Assembly: GCA_022821085.1 (NCBI GenBank) | Contig: JAJEEG010000006.1 | Span: forward strand, 2,687,330-2,751,329 | Source of the DNA: Candidatus Latescibacterota bacterium | Lineage (GTDB): Bacteria > JAAXHH01 | Reading direction: 5' to 3' | Length of the DNA stretch: 64,000 nt | Shown: positions 1 through 9,432 of the stretch, piece by piece | How positions within the stretch are numbered: position 1 is the stretch's first letter | Layout of the letters: the number at the start of each line of letters is the position of its first letter | Made by a program: the position numbers and the translations under genes | Notes under the pieces: model-generated | The model's input: only the letters and a program-made list of their open reading frames with translations | The model's database searches: none | What the model was told of the DNA's origin: nothing

Positions 1-378
1 GGTCTGGGCGCGGCGCTCGATTCGACGGTCCCCTTCGACCTCAAGCTGGGACGCATCGGCGCCTTCCCGGATATGAACCGCCCGCGCGTCTTCTGGATTT
101 CGGTCGTAGAAGGACGGGACGAACTGGTCGCCATGCAACAGCGCATCGAATCCGAACTGCACGCCCGCGGCTTCGTTCGCGAGGAAAGGCCCTTTTCGCC
201 GCACCTGACCATCGGCAGGGTGCGATCGCCGCGGGGCCTGGCCAAGCTTACGGATCTGGTCCGCGACATGACGTTCGAGACCGAACCGTTTACGGTGAAG
301 CGCGCGGCCGTGGTGAAGAGCGACCTGAAATCGGAAGGACCGTTGTACACGGTCATCGATCATGTCGAGCTGGAATGA
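1..378 (+). CDS. thpR: RNA 2',3'-cyclic phosphodiesterase (2H family), 5'-truncated
   Basis: This is the C-terminal part of a LigT/ThpR-type 2H phosphoesterase. The frame is open from base 1, so the gene starts outside the window; the first internal ATG at 73 is not the real start. The second of the two H-x-T signatures is visible as SPHLTIGR, followed by the usual hydrophobic strands. The first H-x-T lies upstream of the window. Family members hydrolyse 2',3'-cyclic phosphate on RNA ends. Nine bases separate it from recX, so the two are probably co-transcribed. The family assignment is fairly firm; the natural substrate is not. Confidence 0.8.
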   Translation, partial: GLGAALDSTVPFDLKLGRIGAFPDMNRPRVFWISVVEGRDELVAMQQRIESELHARGFVREERPFSPHLTIGRVRSPRGLAKLTDLVRDMTFETEPFTVKRAAVVKSDLKSEGPLYTVIDHVELE

Positions 379-387
379 CCAACTGGA

Positions 388-1044
388 ATGACCATGCCGA
401 CCATAACGGACATCACGCCGCGGGGGAGTGGAGGGCGACGGGAACGCACGGTCACGATTGACGGCGAGCGCACCCTGACGATCACGGAGGAGACCTTCAT
501 CCGGTTCGGACTTTTCGACGGCCAGGCGATGGACCCGGAACGGCTGCAGGAAGTGGAATTGGCCGACGGCGTCTCCCGGGCCATGGCAGAAGCCCACCGG
601 CTCATCGACCACCGCATGCGGACGCGCCGCGAGCTGGCGGTGAGACTCAGGTCCAAAGGCCGGCCGGATGAGGTGATCGACCAGGTGCTGGACCGGCTGG
701 AGCACGCGGGACTGATCGACGACGGGCGCTTCGCCCGGCTGTGGATCGACGAACGGCTTCGGAGAAGGCCGGCCGGCCTGTCCCTGCTGCGCCGCGAGCT
801 GCGCCAGAAGGGGATCGACGCCGAAGTCGTCGATGCCGCCCTCGAGGAAAGTGCATCCCGCGAAGGGGAATCCGAACGGGCCTACGAAGCGCTGCGCCGC
901 CAGTCCCATCGATATGCCTGCCTGGACCGCGACGCGGCGCACCGCCGCATGGTCGCCTTCCTGGGCAGGCGGGGGTTCGGGCAGGCCGTCATCTACCAGG
1001 TCGTCCATCGCGTGCTGGACGAGACAGAGGAGTACCGAAATTGA
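388..1044 (+). CDS. recX: Regulatory protein RecX
   Basis: RecX binds RecA filaments and limits recombinase activity. The protein is 218 residues. The C-terminal two thirds show the tandem three-helix repeats of the family: an RRELAVRLRSKG...LIDDGRFA block, then further RRELRQKGID and RRMVAFLGRRGF helices. The first ~70 residues form an extension with a beta-like pattern (TVTIDGERTLTI), seen in some long RecX proteins. Its TGA stop is shared with the TTG start of alaS (TTGA), so the two are translationally coupled. A recX-alaS order is common in bacteria. Confidence 0.88.
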   Translation: MTMPTITDITPRGSGGRRERTVTIDGERTLTITEETFIRFGLFDGQAMDPERLQEVELADGVSRAMAEAHRLIDHRMRTRRELAVRLRSKGRPDEVIDQVLDRLEHAGLIDDGRFARLWIDERLRRRPAGLSLLRRELRQKGIDAEVVDAALEESASREGESERAYEALRRQSHRYACLDRDAAHRRMVAFLGRRGFGQAVIYQVVHRVLDETEEYRN

Positions 1045-3662
1045 CCGGAGCCGAACTGCGAAGGTCCTTTACCGGCTTTTTCGCCGAGCGAGATCACACG
1101 GTCGTGCCAAGCGCAAGCGTGGTGCCCTGGGACGATCCCACGTTGCTCTTCACCAACGCGGGAATGAACCAGTTCAAGGACGTGTTCCTCGGGCGGAGCA
1201 CCCGCGAATACGTACGCGCGGTGGATTTCCAGAAGTGCATTCGCGCCGGCGGAAAGCACAACGACCTCGAGGACGTGGGCCGGTCGCCCATCCACCAGAC
1301 CTTCTTCGAAATGCTCGGCAACTGGTCCTTCGGCGACTACTACAAGGAAGAAGCCATAACCTGGGCCTGGGAACTGCTCACGGAAAAGTGGGAACTCCCC
1401 GCCGAACGGTTGTGGGCGACCGTGTTCCGGGAGGACGACGAGGCCGAGGCCTTCTGGCATCACCATACCGGCATCGCCGGCGACCGTGTCCTGCGGTTCG
1501 ACGAAAAAGACAACTTCTGGGAAATGGGCGAGACCGGGCCCTGCGGTCCGAACTCGGAAATCCACTACGACCTGGGGCCGGAGCGGTGCAACCGGAAAGA
1601 CGATCCCGGCCACGTCTGCGGGGTCAACGGAGACTGCACGCGATACGTGGAAATCTGGAACCTGGTCTTCATCCAGTACGATCGGGGCGCCGACGGCGCC
1701 TTGACGCCTCTGCCGTCGCGTCACGTGGACACGGGCATGGGATTCGAACGCATGCTCAGCATCCTGCAGGGTGTGGAATCGAACTACGAAATCGACGTGT
1801 TCCGCCCGCTGATGAACCACATCGGAGAACTGTCGCAACATCCCTACGCGGAAGGGGATACGGCCATGGCCTACCGCGTGGTCGCCGATCACGTCCGGGC
1901 CCTGGCGTTCGCCATCGCCGACGGCGCCCTGCCTTCCAACGAAGGCCGGGGCTACGTCCTGCGACGCATCCTCCGCCGCGCGGCGCGGTTCGGCCGCAAT
2001 CTCGGACTGGCCGATCCCTTCCTCTACCGGCTCGTGCCGACGCTCGCCGAAGAGATGGGCGCGGCCTACCCGGAACTCTCCACCGCGCAGCAAAAGGTGG
2101 AGCAGATAGTCAGGTCCGAAGAGGAGAACTTCGGACGCACGCTCGACCACGGACTCGAACTCTTCGAGGATATCGTCGACCGGGCGGGCGCCGAAGGACG
2201 AAATGAAATCCGGGGAGAAGAGGCCTTCAAACTGTACGATACCTACGGTTTCCCCGTGGATCTGACGCAGCTGATGGCCGAAGAGAAGGACATGATCGTG
2301 GATATGGCCGGCTTCGAGGCGGAGATGGCGCAGCAGCGGGAGAGGTCCATAAAAGCGAGAAGTACGAGCGGTACGCCTTCAGTCACGGCTGATGTACGGG
2401 TTGAAAATCCTACCGTATTCCACGGATACGATACGCTCACCGTCGAGGAAGCCGAGGTCGTAACAGTTGAGGGCGGCTCCGTATTCCTCACCCGTACCCC
2501 CTTCTACGGCGAATCGGGTGGACAGGTGGGCGACACCGGCTGGCTGGAGACCGAGTCGGGCGACCGGATTGCCGTGCTGGACACCACGAGAGACGGCGAC
2601 ACGATCATCCACCACTGCGATCCGGACAGCGCCTCTGGTCTCGAGTCCGGCATGACCGTCACCGCGCGGGTCGACGCGGCACGCAGGCGGTCCATCATGC
2701 GGAATCACACGGCGACCCACCTACTGCACGCCGTGCTTCGGGAGACCCTGGGCGCGCACGTGGAACAGCGGGGCTCCGTGGTCGCGCCCGACCGCCTGCG
2801 TTTCGATTTCTCGCATTTCAGCGCCGTCACGCCCGAAGAACGGAACGCGATAGAACGGCGGGTCAACGAACTCGTCTGGGAGAACATCGGCGTCGAACCG
2901 TTCGAAACCGACCTGGAAGACGCAAGGCGCCAGGGCGCCATGATGTTGTTTACGGAAAAGTACCCTGACCGGGTGCGCGTGGTGCGCATCGGCGAGGCAA
3001 GCCTGGAGTTGTGCGGCGGCACGCACCTCGCCGCCACGGGAGAGATCGGGCTGTTCAGGCTGGTCCGGGAATCGGGCATCGCCGCCGGCGTGCGGCGGGT
3101 GGAGGCCCTGACCGGCTCCGGGGCGTACGAAGCCGTCAAGCGGGACGAAGGACTCGTCGCGGGGGCCGCGGACGCCCTCAAAAGCGAGCCGGAGGACCTG
3201 GTGAAAAGGGCTGGTGACCTGACCGAGCGGGTCCGCGAACTGGAACGGCACGTCCGCGACCTGAGCAGCGATTCCGCCCGGAACTGGGTCGACGACATGA
3301 TCAACAGGGCCGTCGAAGTGGACGGCGTCGCCGTCGCCGCGGCCCGGGTGGATTCCCCGGACATGGACACCCTGCGCGCCATGGGTGACACGTTGCGCGA
3401 GCGTCTTGCCGGCGCGGCGGTCGGCGTGCTTTTCGCAAGCTTCGACGAACGGCCCGTCTGTATCGTCGTAGTCACCGATGAAGCGATTTCGGGGAACGGC
3501 CTCAACGCGGGCAGGCTGGCGCGGGACGTGGCCGCCTTCATCGGGGGCGGTGGCGGCGGCAAGGCGCACATGGCGCAGGCGGGCGGGAAGGACGCGTCCC
3601 GGATCGACGAAGCCGTGGAACAGGCGCCGGGGGTTGTGACGAAACATCTGCGGGACGCCTGA
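1041..3662 (+). CDS. alaS: Alanine--tRNA ligase
   Basis: Class II alanyl-tRNA synthetase, which charges tRNA-Ala and edits mischarged Ser/Gly. I chose the TTG at 1041 because the protein then begins LTGAELRRSFTGFF, the normal AlaRS start, and an AGAGGAG ribosome site lies just upstream. The open frame continues upstream only as a recX shadow. The result is 873 residues, the usual length. The catalytic core is at residues ~1-250. The editing-domain zinc ligands are in HTATH (~556) and CGGTH (~657). The DHHA1 C-domain with a GGGGGGKAHMAQAGG stretch closes the protein. All key motifs are intact. Confidence 0.96.
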   Translation: MTGAELRRSFTGFFAERDHTVVPSASVVPWDDPTLLFTNAGMNQFKDVFLGRSTREYVRAVDFQKCIRAGGKHNDLEDVGRSPIHQTFFEMLGNWSFGDYYKEEAITWAWELLTEKWELPAERLWATVFREDDEAEAFWHHHTGIAGDRVLRFDEKDNFWEMGETGPCGPNSEIHYDLGPERCNRKDDPGHVCGVNGDCTRYVEIWNLVFIQYDRGADGALTPLPSRHVDTGMGFERMLSILQGVESNYEIDVFRPLMNHIGELSQHPYAEGDTAMAYRVVADHVRALAFAIADGALPSNEGRGYVLRRILRRAARFGRNLGLADPFLYRLVPTLAEEMGAAYPELSTAQQKVEQIVRSEEENFGRTLDHGLELFEDIVDRAGAEGRNEIRGEEAFKLYDTYGFPVDLTQLMAEEKDMIVDMAGFEAEMAQQRERSIKARSTSGTPSVTADVRVENPTVFHGYDTLTVEEAEVVTVEGGSVFLTRTPFYGESGGQVGDTGWLETESGDRIAVLDTTRDGDTIIHHCDPDSASGLESGMTVTARVDAARRRSIMRNHTATHLLHAVLRETLGAHVEQRGSVVAPDRLRFDFSHFSAVTPEERNAIERRVNELVWENIGVEPFETDLEDARRQGAMMLFTEKYPDRVRVVRIGEASLELCGGTHLAATGEIGLFRLVRESGIAAGVRRVEALTGSGAYEAVKRDEGLVAGAADALKSEPEDLVKRAGDLTERVRELERHVRDLSSDSARNWVDDMINRAVEVDGVAVAAARVDSPDMDTLRAMGDTLRERLAGAAVGVLFASFDERPVCIVVVTDEAISGNGLNAGRLARDVAAFIGGGGGGKAHMAQAGGKDASRIDEAVEQAPGVVTKHLRDA

Positions 3663-3681
3663 CCATGATCGGCCTGATCCT

Positions 3682-4668
3682 ATGCGCATCCTCATAACCG
3701 GTGCCCGGGGACAACTGGGTACGGACCTGCAGCGTTCGCTGGCGGAACACGAACTTATTCCGTGTACGCACGACGAACTCGACGTTACCGAGAAACACCG
3801 CGTGTACGGCCTGCTGAAAGACCGCCGGCCCGATGCGGTGATCAATACCGCGGCGTACCACAGGGTCGACGAGTGCGAGTCTCATCCCGACAAGACCTTC
3901 GCCGTCAATGCCTTCGGCCCCTGGCACCTGGCCATGGCCTGCCGCATGTACGGGGCGAAGCTGGTGCACGTCAGCACGAATTTCGTCTTCGACGGCACGG
4001 CGGGTCGGCCTTACCGGGAGGATGACCTGCCCCTGCCCCTGAACGTCTACGGCACGGCCAAGCTTTCCGGCGAGCACCTGGTGCGTTCGACCTGGGACCG
4101 TCATTTCATCATCCGCACCACCGGCCTGTTCGGCCACTCCGGCGGGGGCGGGAAAGGATACAATTTCGTCGAGGCCATGATCCGTGCGGGTACGGAAAGA
4201 CGGGAAGTGTCCGTGGTCGGCGACCAGGTGATGTCGCCCACGGCGACGGCCGACCTGGCCCGCGCGCTTGCGGAACTGGTGACCACCGACGCCTTCGGCA
4301 CGTACCATGTGACCAGCGAAGGCGCGTGTTCCTACTATGACTTTGCACGGACCATCTTTCGGAAGACGGGCGTCGATGCGGCCTTGAAGCCCACGACCAC
4401 CGAAGCGTACGGCGCTCCCGCCGCCCGGCCCCTGTACACGGTGCTGGACAACGGCCGGATCCGGTCCCTGGGCATCGCGGAGATGCCCTCCTGGGAAGAC
4501 GCCCTGTACGGTTACCTGGCGAGTCGAGCAGGCACCGTGGACGCGCGGCGGGCCGGCCCCACCGACGCGGGGCGTTCGGACCCAACCGACGCACCGAAGG
4601 CCGACCCCGGCGACGAGCGCAGGGCGCACACGGACCCCACCGACGAAACAACCAGCGGGCATCCATGA
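3682..4668 (+). CDS. RmlD-like NAD(P)-dependent sugar nucleotide reductase
   Basis: Short-chain dehydrogenase of the dTDP-4-dehydrorhamnose reductase (RmlD/RfbD) superfamily. The Rossmann motif GARGQLG is at the N-terminus and the Y-x-x-x-K catalytic pair is in YGTAKLSGE near residue 123. The last ~45 residues, after the domain ends at SWEDALYGYL, are a low-complexity Asp/Thr/Pro/Arg tail of degenerate DPTDA-like units, unlike a folded domain. Its TGA overlaps the ATG of hddA (ATGA). Next to hddA and gmhA it probably acts on a surface sugar nucleotide, but the exact substrate cannot be read. No other rml genes are present, so rhamnose synthesis is not assured. Confidence 0.75.
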   Translation: MRILITGARGQLGTDLQRSLAEHELIPCTHDELDVTEKHRVYGLLKDRRPDAVINTAAYHRVDECESHPDKTFAVNAFGPWHLAMACRMYGAKLVHVSTNFVFDGTAGRPYREDDLPLPLNVYGTAKLSGEHLVRSTWDRHFIIRTTGLFGHSGGGGKGYNFVEAMIRAGTERREVSVVGDQVMSPTATADLARALAELVTTDAFGTYHVTSEGACSYYDFARTIFRKTGVDAALKPTTTEAYGAPAARPLYTVLDNGRIRSLGIAEMPSWEDALYGYLASRAGTVDARRAGPTDAGRSDPTDAPKADPGDERRAHTDPTDETTSGHP

Positions 4669-5651
4669 TCATCACCCAGACGCCCCTGCGCATCAGCTTC
4701 GCCGGCGGCCTCACGGATTTCGCCGATTTCTACGAGCGGGAGGACGGCCTGGTCGTCAGCGCGGCCATCGACAAGTACATCTTCGTCATCATCAACGAAC
4801 GGTTCGACGACCGCATCTACGTCAACTACTCGAAGCGGGAGGCCGTCGATCATCCGGATGAGATCGAACACGACCTGATCCGGGAGGCGCTGCGCCTCAC
4901 CGGCGTGAACCGGGGCGTGGAGATCACGACGCTGACGGACATCCCCTCCGAAGGATCGGGCCTGGGATCCTCGAGCAGCATCACAGTGGGCCTGCTGAAT
5001 GCCCTGTATACCTATTGTGGCAACCCGCAGCCTACCGAGAAACTGGCGCGGGACGCCTGTGAGATCGAGATCGAACGGTGCGGCCAGCCCATCGGCAAGC
5101 AGGACCAGTACATCGCGGCCTACGGCGGACTGTGCGGGTTCACGTTCCGGCCCGGCGGCGTGGAGGTGGAACGCCTCGGCCTCGCCGACGGCCACGCGGA
5201 ACGGTTGAGCGACAGCCTGTTACTGTTCTACACCAACAAGACCCGCAAGGCGGAGACCATCCTGCGCGAACAGAAGGCGAACATGGCCGGCAAGTTCGAC
5301 CTGGTGAAGGAGATCAAGTCCGTGGCCCAAAGCGCGCGGGCGGCCCTCTCGGCGGGGGAGATCGACCGCATGGGCGAACTGCTGGACCGGGGATGGACCT
5401 GGAAGTACAAAATGTCCGGACTCGTGAGCAACGACGAGATCGACACCATGTACCTGAAGGCCAGGGACGCCGGCGCCACGGGCGGCAAGGTGTGCGGCGC
5501 GGGCGGCGGCGGCTTCCTGCTCCTGTGCTGCCCGGAGTCATCCCGGCGCCGGGTGCGCGACGCGCTGTCCGACTACCGGGAACTGCCCTTCAACCTGGAA
5601 CGCGACGGCACCAAGGTGATCTTCAACATGCGAAGGCAGGTATCGAAATGA
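4665..5651 (+). CDS. hddA: GHMP kinase, D-glycero-alpha-D-manno-heptose 7-phosphate kinase type
   Basis: Sugar kinase of the GHMP superfamily, 328 residues. It starts MIITQTPLRISFAGGLTDF, typical of HddA and related heptose/fucose kinases. The ATP-binding glycine/serine loop GSGLGSSSSITVG lies near residues 98-110, and the C-terminal motif GGKVCGAGGGGFLL is intact. HddA phosphorylates C1 of heptose 7-phosphate on the way to GDP- or ADP-heptose. It overlaps genes on both sides by ATGA, and gmhA, which makes its substrate, follows directly. Assignment to heptose rather than another sugar relies on gmhA. Confidence 0.82.
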   Translation: MIITQTPLRISFAGGLTDFADFYEREDGLVVSAAIDKYIFVIINERFDDRIYVNYSKREAVDHPDEIEHDLIREALRLTGVNRGVEITTLTDIPSEGSGLGSSSSITVGLLNALYTYCGNPQPTEKLARDACEIEIERCGQPIGKQDQYIAAYGGLCGFTFRPGGVEVERLGLADGHAERLSDSLLLFYTNKTRKAETILREQKANMAGKFDLVKEIKSVAQSARAALSAGEIDRMGELLDRGWTWKYKMSGLVSNDEIDTMYLKARDAGATGGKVCGAGGGGFLLLCCPESSRRRVRDALSDYRELPFNLERDGTKVIFNMRRQVSK

Positions 5652-6214
5652 TCCGCGAATACCTCGAATGGACGAAGGAGGTCCTCGGCCGGATCGAACC
5701 CGGCGAAGTGCAGGCGCTCATCGATCTCCTGATGGACGCACGGAAGAACGGGCGGGGGATCTTCGTCATCGGCAACGGCGGCAGCGCGGCCACGGCTTCC
5801 CATTTCGCCGTGGACCTGGGCAAGGGCACGCTCCGCGGCACGGAGGACGAGCCCCGCTTCCGGGTCAACAGCCTCACCGACAACCTGCCCTACGTCACGG
5901 CCTGGGCCAACGATTTCGACTACGACCTGGTCTTCGAGCAGCAGCTGCGCAATCTCGGCGAGGCGGGCGACATGGTCATCGGCATCAGCGCGTCGGGAAA
6001 CAGCCCCAACGTGGTCCGCGCCATGGAGTTCGCCCGTTCCGCCGGGATGGTAACGGTCGCGTTGACGGGATTCTCCGGCGGAAAGCTTAAGGACATGGCC
6101 GATCATTCGGTCCACGTCCCCGTGGACGACTACGGCATGGCGGAGAACATGCACATGATCATCGTCCACATCATCATCACGCAGACCACGGCCCGTGTCG
6201 CGGACGGCGAATGA
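5648..6214 (+). CDS. gmhA: Sedoheptulose 7-phosphate isomerase (SIS domain)
   Basis: SIS-domain isomerase converting sedoheptulose 7-phosphate to heptose 7-phosphate, the first step of LPS/S-layer heptose synthesis. The start is the ATG at 5648, overlapping the hddA stop; the longer open frame upstream is a shadow of hddA. Length is 188 residues, normal for GmhA. The phosphosugar-binding loop IGNGGSAATASHFA is near residues 39-52 and GISASGNSPNV near 115. It ends in a second ATGA overlap with ispE. The heptose phosphatase and nucleotidyltransferase (gmhB, hddC/hldE) are not in the window. Confidence 0.88.
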   Translation: MIREYLEWTKEVLGRIEPGEVQALIDLLMDARKNGRGIFVIGNGGSAATASHFAVDLGKGTLRGTEDEPRFRVNSLTDNLPYVTAWANDFDYDLVFEQQLRNLGEAGDMVIGISASGNSPNVVRAMEFARSAGMVTVALTGFSGGKLKDMADHSVHVPVDDYGMAENMHMIIVHIIITQTTARVADGE

Positions 6215-7086
6215 CCCTTCGTTCCTTTGCAAAGATCAACCTGAGCATCCACCTGCTCGGCAAGCGGGCCGACGGCTACCACGAGATCGTCACGCTGATG
6301 GAGACCGTGGACCTGGCCGATGAACTGGTAGTGTCCGGTCAGGAGAAGGGAACGGCCATCACCTGCTCCGACCCGGCCGTGCCGACGGACGGGCGCAACC
6401 TGGCGCACCGGGCGGCCGGACTCGTGCGGGAGCGCTGCGGACTCGGCGACCGGGGCGTGCGCATCCACATCGAAAAGCGCATCCCCGTGGCCGCGGGACT
6501 CGCCGGCGGAAGCGGCAACGCGGCCATGACGCTGCACGGGCTCAACGCGCTCTGGTCGCTGGGGCTGCGGGAAGAAGACCTGATGGGACTCGCCGCGGAG
6601 CTGGGGTCCGACGTGCCCTTCTGCCTTCATGGCGGCGTGGCGATGGCTTCGGGACGGGGGGAAAAGGTCGCCTGGCTGGATGCGCCCGGGCCGCGCCACT
6701 ACGTCCTGGTCTGTCCGCCCCTCGAGGTCGCGAGCGGATGGGCCTACAGTCAATGGAAAATGGAATTGACAAAAGACGTGACCAGTATTAATTTAATCTC
6801 TTCTGTCATGCAGGCCGGGGATGCCGGTAGACTGGCGTCCTGCCTGCATAACGATCTGGAACCGGCGGTCCGGGCGGCCCACCCCGAAATCGACGGGGCG
6901 AGGGGCCTGCTTGCGGACGCCGGGCTGGAAGGCGTACTGATGTCCGGCAGCGGCCCGTCGGTCTTCGGACTGGCGCCCGGCCGGGCGGAGGCGGAACGGA
7001 TAGCACATGTCCTGCGGGGACGGGTCGAACCGTCCTGGCGGATCTTCGCGGTCTCCTCGTCGTCCCGGCGGGATGCCGCGGTTTAA
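6211..7086 (+). CDS. ispE: 4-diphosphocytidyl-2-C-methyl-D-erythritol kinase
   Basis: GHMP kinase of the non-mevalonate (MEP) isoprenoid pathway; it phosphorylates CDP-methylerythritol. It is 291 residues with the IspE N-terminus (FAKINLSIHLLGKRADGYHE), the ATP loop PVAAGLAGGSGNAA near residue 91, and the C-terminal LMSGSGPSVFGL glycine motif. It overlaps gmhA by ATGA and is followed by prs after a 26-base gap, matching the common ispE-prs order. No unusual feature was seen. Confidence 0.94.
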   Translation: MTLRSFAKINLSIHLLGKRADGYHEIVTLMETVDLADELVVSGQEKGTAITCSDPAVPTDGRNLAHRAAGLVRERCGLGDRGVRIHIEKRIPVAAGLAGGSGNAAMTLHGLNALWSLGLREEDLMGLAAELGSDVPFCLHGGVAMASGRGEKVAWLDAPGPRHYVLVCPPLEVASGWAYSQWKMELTKDVTSINLISSVMQAGDAGRLASCLHNDLEPAVRAAHPEIDGARGLLADAGLEGVLMSGSGPSVFGLAPGRAEAERIAHVLRGRVEPSWRIFAVSSSSRRDAAV

Positions 7087-7112
7087 TCGAGGTACCTGAA
7101 GGAGGGCGGCAC

Positions 7113-8066
7113 GTGGCGGTCGGTTTGAAGATTCTGAGTGGGAATTCAAACGCACCGCTTGCACAAGACATCTGCGAATATCTCGGCGTATCCCTGGGCA
7201 AAGCCGCCGTTTCCCGTTTCAGCGATGACGAGATCCGGATACACATCAACGAGGACATCCGCGGGACCGACGTGTTCGTGGTCCAGTCGACCAACTCGCC
7301 GGCGGAGAACCTCGTCGAACTGCTGTTGCTGCTGGATGCGGCCAAACGGGCGTCGGCGCGCAGGGCCACCGCGGTGATCCCCTATTACGGCTATGCCCGC
7401 CAGGACCGAAAGGCGGGACCCCGGGTACCCATTTCGGCCAAGGTCATGGCGAACCTGATCGCCGCGGCCGGAGCCGACCGCGTGCTGACCATGGACCTGC
7501 ACGCACCCCAGATCCAGGGGTTCTTCGACATCCCCCTGGACCACCTGTATTCGGCGCCCGTGTTTACGCGCCGGCTCAGGGAACTGGGGACGTCGGAGGA
7601 CCTGGTGATCGCGTCCCCGGACGCCGGGGGCATGGCCATGGCCCGGTCCTACGGCAGGCGGCTGAACTGCCCGCTGGCCCTGGTGGACAAGCGGCGGCCG
7701 AGACCCAACGTGTCCGAGGTCGTCAACGTGATCGGCGAAGTGGAAGGTAAGAACGTGATCATTCGCGACGACATGATCGACACCGGGGGGAGCCTGACCG
7801 GCGCGGCCGAGGCGCTGAAGAAGAACGGCGCGGAGACGATCTACGCGGCATGTACCCACGCGTTGCTCTCCGGAAACGCCCTGCAGAAGGTGGAGGATTC
7901 CGTACTGGACTGCCTGATCGTTTCGGACACGATTCGCCTGAACGAGGACATGTGCGGCGGCAAGGTGGAACAGTTGTCCGTGGCCTCCCTGTTCGGCGAG
8001 GCGATCAAGCGCATACACGAAGAAAAATCCGTCAGTTCGCTCTTCGAATCGTCGGATCAGACCTGA
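7113..8066 (+). CDS. prs: Ribose-phosphate pyrophosphokinase (PRPP synthetase)
   Basis: Makes PRPP from ribose 5-phosphate and ATP; PRPP feeds purine, pyrimidine, His, Trp and NAD synthesis, including the pyr genes at 29.6-32.4 kb. The start is GTG at 7113 with a GAAGGAGGG ribosome site 6-7 bases upstream. Length is 317 residues. Visible are the flexible-loop YARQDRK, the MDLHAPQIQGFFDIP segment, and the PRPP loop DDMIDTGGSL near residue 220. It is a class I enzyme by length and motifs. Confidence 0.96.
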   Translation: MAVGLKILSGNSNAPLAQDICEYLGVSLGKAAVSRFSDDEIRIHINEDIRGTDVFVVQSTNSPAENLVELLLLLDAAKRASARRATAVIPYYGYARQDRKAGPRVPISAKVMANLIAAAGADRVLTMDLHAPQIQGFFDIPLDHLYSAPVFTRRLRELGTSEDLVIASPDAGGMAMARSYGRRLNCPLALVDKRRPRPNVSEVVNVIGEVEGKNVIIRDDMIDTGGSLTGAAEALKKNGAETIYAACTHALLSGNALQKVEDSVLDCLIVSDTIRLNEDMCGGKVEQLSVASLFGEAIKRIHEEKSVSSLFESSDQT

Positions 8067-8112
8067 GACGGACGTCCCTGACAGGACACCGGGAATCGCA
8101 CAGGAGAAGGAA

Positions 8113-8784
8113 ATGAACCAGGTATCGTTAAAGGCCCGTCAGCGGACGGACACCGGCAAGCAGGTCGCCAAGTCGCTTCGGCGGGACGGCGCGCTGCCCG
8201 CGGTGGTCTACGGCAGCGGGGAGTCCTCCACGCCGCTGACCCTCGACTATCGGGAGTTCGAGGGCTTCCTCAGAAAGACCCGGGGCGAAAGCGTCGTCAT
8301 CAACCTGGAAATCGAAGGCATGGAGGACAAGAAAGCCCTGCTGCGGGATATACAGCGGGACTACCTGAGAAACCAGTTGCTCCACGCCGATTTCCAGCAG
8401 ATCAGGATGAGCGACCGGATCACCACGGAAGTCTCGCTCGTGATGATCGGCGAGCCCATCGGCGTAACGAGAGACGGCGGCGTGCTCGACCAGTCCCTGC
8501 GGGTGGTCGAAATCAGCTGCGTCGCTTCCGAGATTCCCGAGCACCTGGAAGTGGATATCAGCGAACTGGCCATGGGCGATACGATCCACATCAGTGATCT
8601 TTCCTTCGATAACGTCGAAATCGAGACCGACGGAGAGGTCGCCGTGGTATCCGTACTGACGCCGATGGCCGAGGAGCCGGAGGAAGAGGAAGTCGACCTG
8701 GAGCAGGAAGAGCCGGAAATCATCGGCCAGGCCCGGGAAGACGGCGAGGAAGAAGACGGGACCGAGGACGAGCAAGAAGACTAA
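8113..8784 (+). CDS. rplY: 50S ribosomal protein L25/general stress protein Ctc
   Basis: Long (TL5/CTC) form of bL25, which binds 5S rRNA. The N-terminal L25 domain spans roughly residues 1-95 and includes LPAVVYG. It is followed by the TL5 C-domain (RITTEVSLVMIGEPIGV...). The last ~40 residues are a run of Glu/Asp, typical of this form. An AGGAGAAGGAA ribosome site precedes the ATG. The order prs-rplY-pth is widespread. Confidence 0.94.
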   Translation: MNQVSLKARQRTDTGKQVAKSLRRDGALPAVVYGSGESSTPLTLDYREFEGFLRKTRGESVVINLEIEGMEDKKALLRDIQRDYLRNQLLHADFQQIRMSDRITTEVSLVMIGEPIGVTRDGGVLDQSLRVVEISCVASEIPEHLEVDISELAMGDTIHISDLSFDNVEIETDGEVAVVSVLTPMAEEPEEEEVDLEQEEPEIIGQAREDGEEEDGTEDEQED

Positions 8785-8856
8785 GGCAGCCCGGATATGT
8801 GTCAGCATGCCGATTCCGGTTCCTTGCGGCCCGCAGAGCGGCCTGACGATCCGTCC

Positions 8857-9432
8857 ATGCATGCCTTCATCGGCCTCGGCAATCCCGGCGTCCGGTATGC
8901 GGACACGCGCCACAACGCCGGTTTCGATGTGATCGACACCTGGCTTCGGCGCCTCGGCCATGAGCTCTCCCCGGTAAGCGAGCGGTTTCACGGCGCCGTC
9001 GCGAAGATCGGCGAACTACACGTGGCGCTGGTCAAGCCGGTGACCTTCATGAACCGCAGCGGTTACGCGGTCCGGGAAGCGATGGGACATTACGAACTCG
9101 ACGTCAATCGCATCGTGGTCGTCTGCGACGACGTCAACCTGCCCTTCGGTACGCTGCGCCTCAGGGCCAGGGGCAGTCACGGCGGCCACCGGGGCCTGGA
9201 ATCCATTATCGATGCGCTGGGCACGGAAGCATTCGCCCGCCAGCGCATCGGCGTAGATTCTCCCCGGGATGCCGATACGCTGGTCGATTACGTGCTGGAG
9301 GAGTTTACCAAAGAGGAAGCAACGGATCTGCCCATCGTCCTCGACCGGGCCTGTGACCAGTTGGAGGTGTTCATAGGCGAAGGTTGCGGCGAGGCCGCGA
9401 ACCGGTACAACGGTCCATCGTTCACGGACTGA
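8857..9432 (+). CDS. pth: Peptidyl-tRNA hydrolase
   Basis: Releases peptides from prematurely dissociated peptidyl-tRNA. The family start (FIGLGNPG) is matched by the ATG at 8857. An in-frame ATG at 8797 would add 20 residues with no family counterpart, but it has a weak AAGG site while 8857 has none, so either could be used. Motifs present are GNPGVRYADTRHNAGF with the catalytic His, FMNRSG, and DDVNLPFG...GSHGGHRGL. From 8857 the protein is 191 residues, normal for Pth. Confidence 0.92.
   Translation: MHAFIGLGNPGVRYADTRHNAGFDVIDTWLRRLGHELSPVSERFHGAVAKIGELHVALVKPVTFMNRSGYAVREAMGHYELDVNRIVVVCDDVNLPFGTLRLRARGSHGGHRGLESIIDALGTEAFARQRIGVDSPRDADTLVDYVLEEFTKEEATDLPIVLDRACDQLEVFIGEGCGEAANRYNGPSFTD

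Noticed and set aside
741-1040. An N-terminal extension of AlaRS giving a 973-residue protein
   Set aside because: The first 100 residues are an Arg/Pro-rich shadow of recX. The TTG at 1041 has a ribosome site and matches the family N-terminus.
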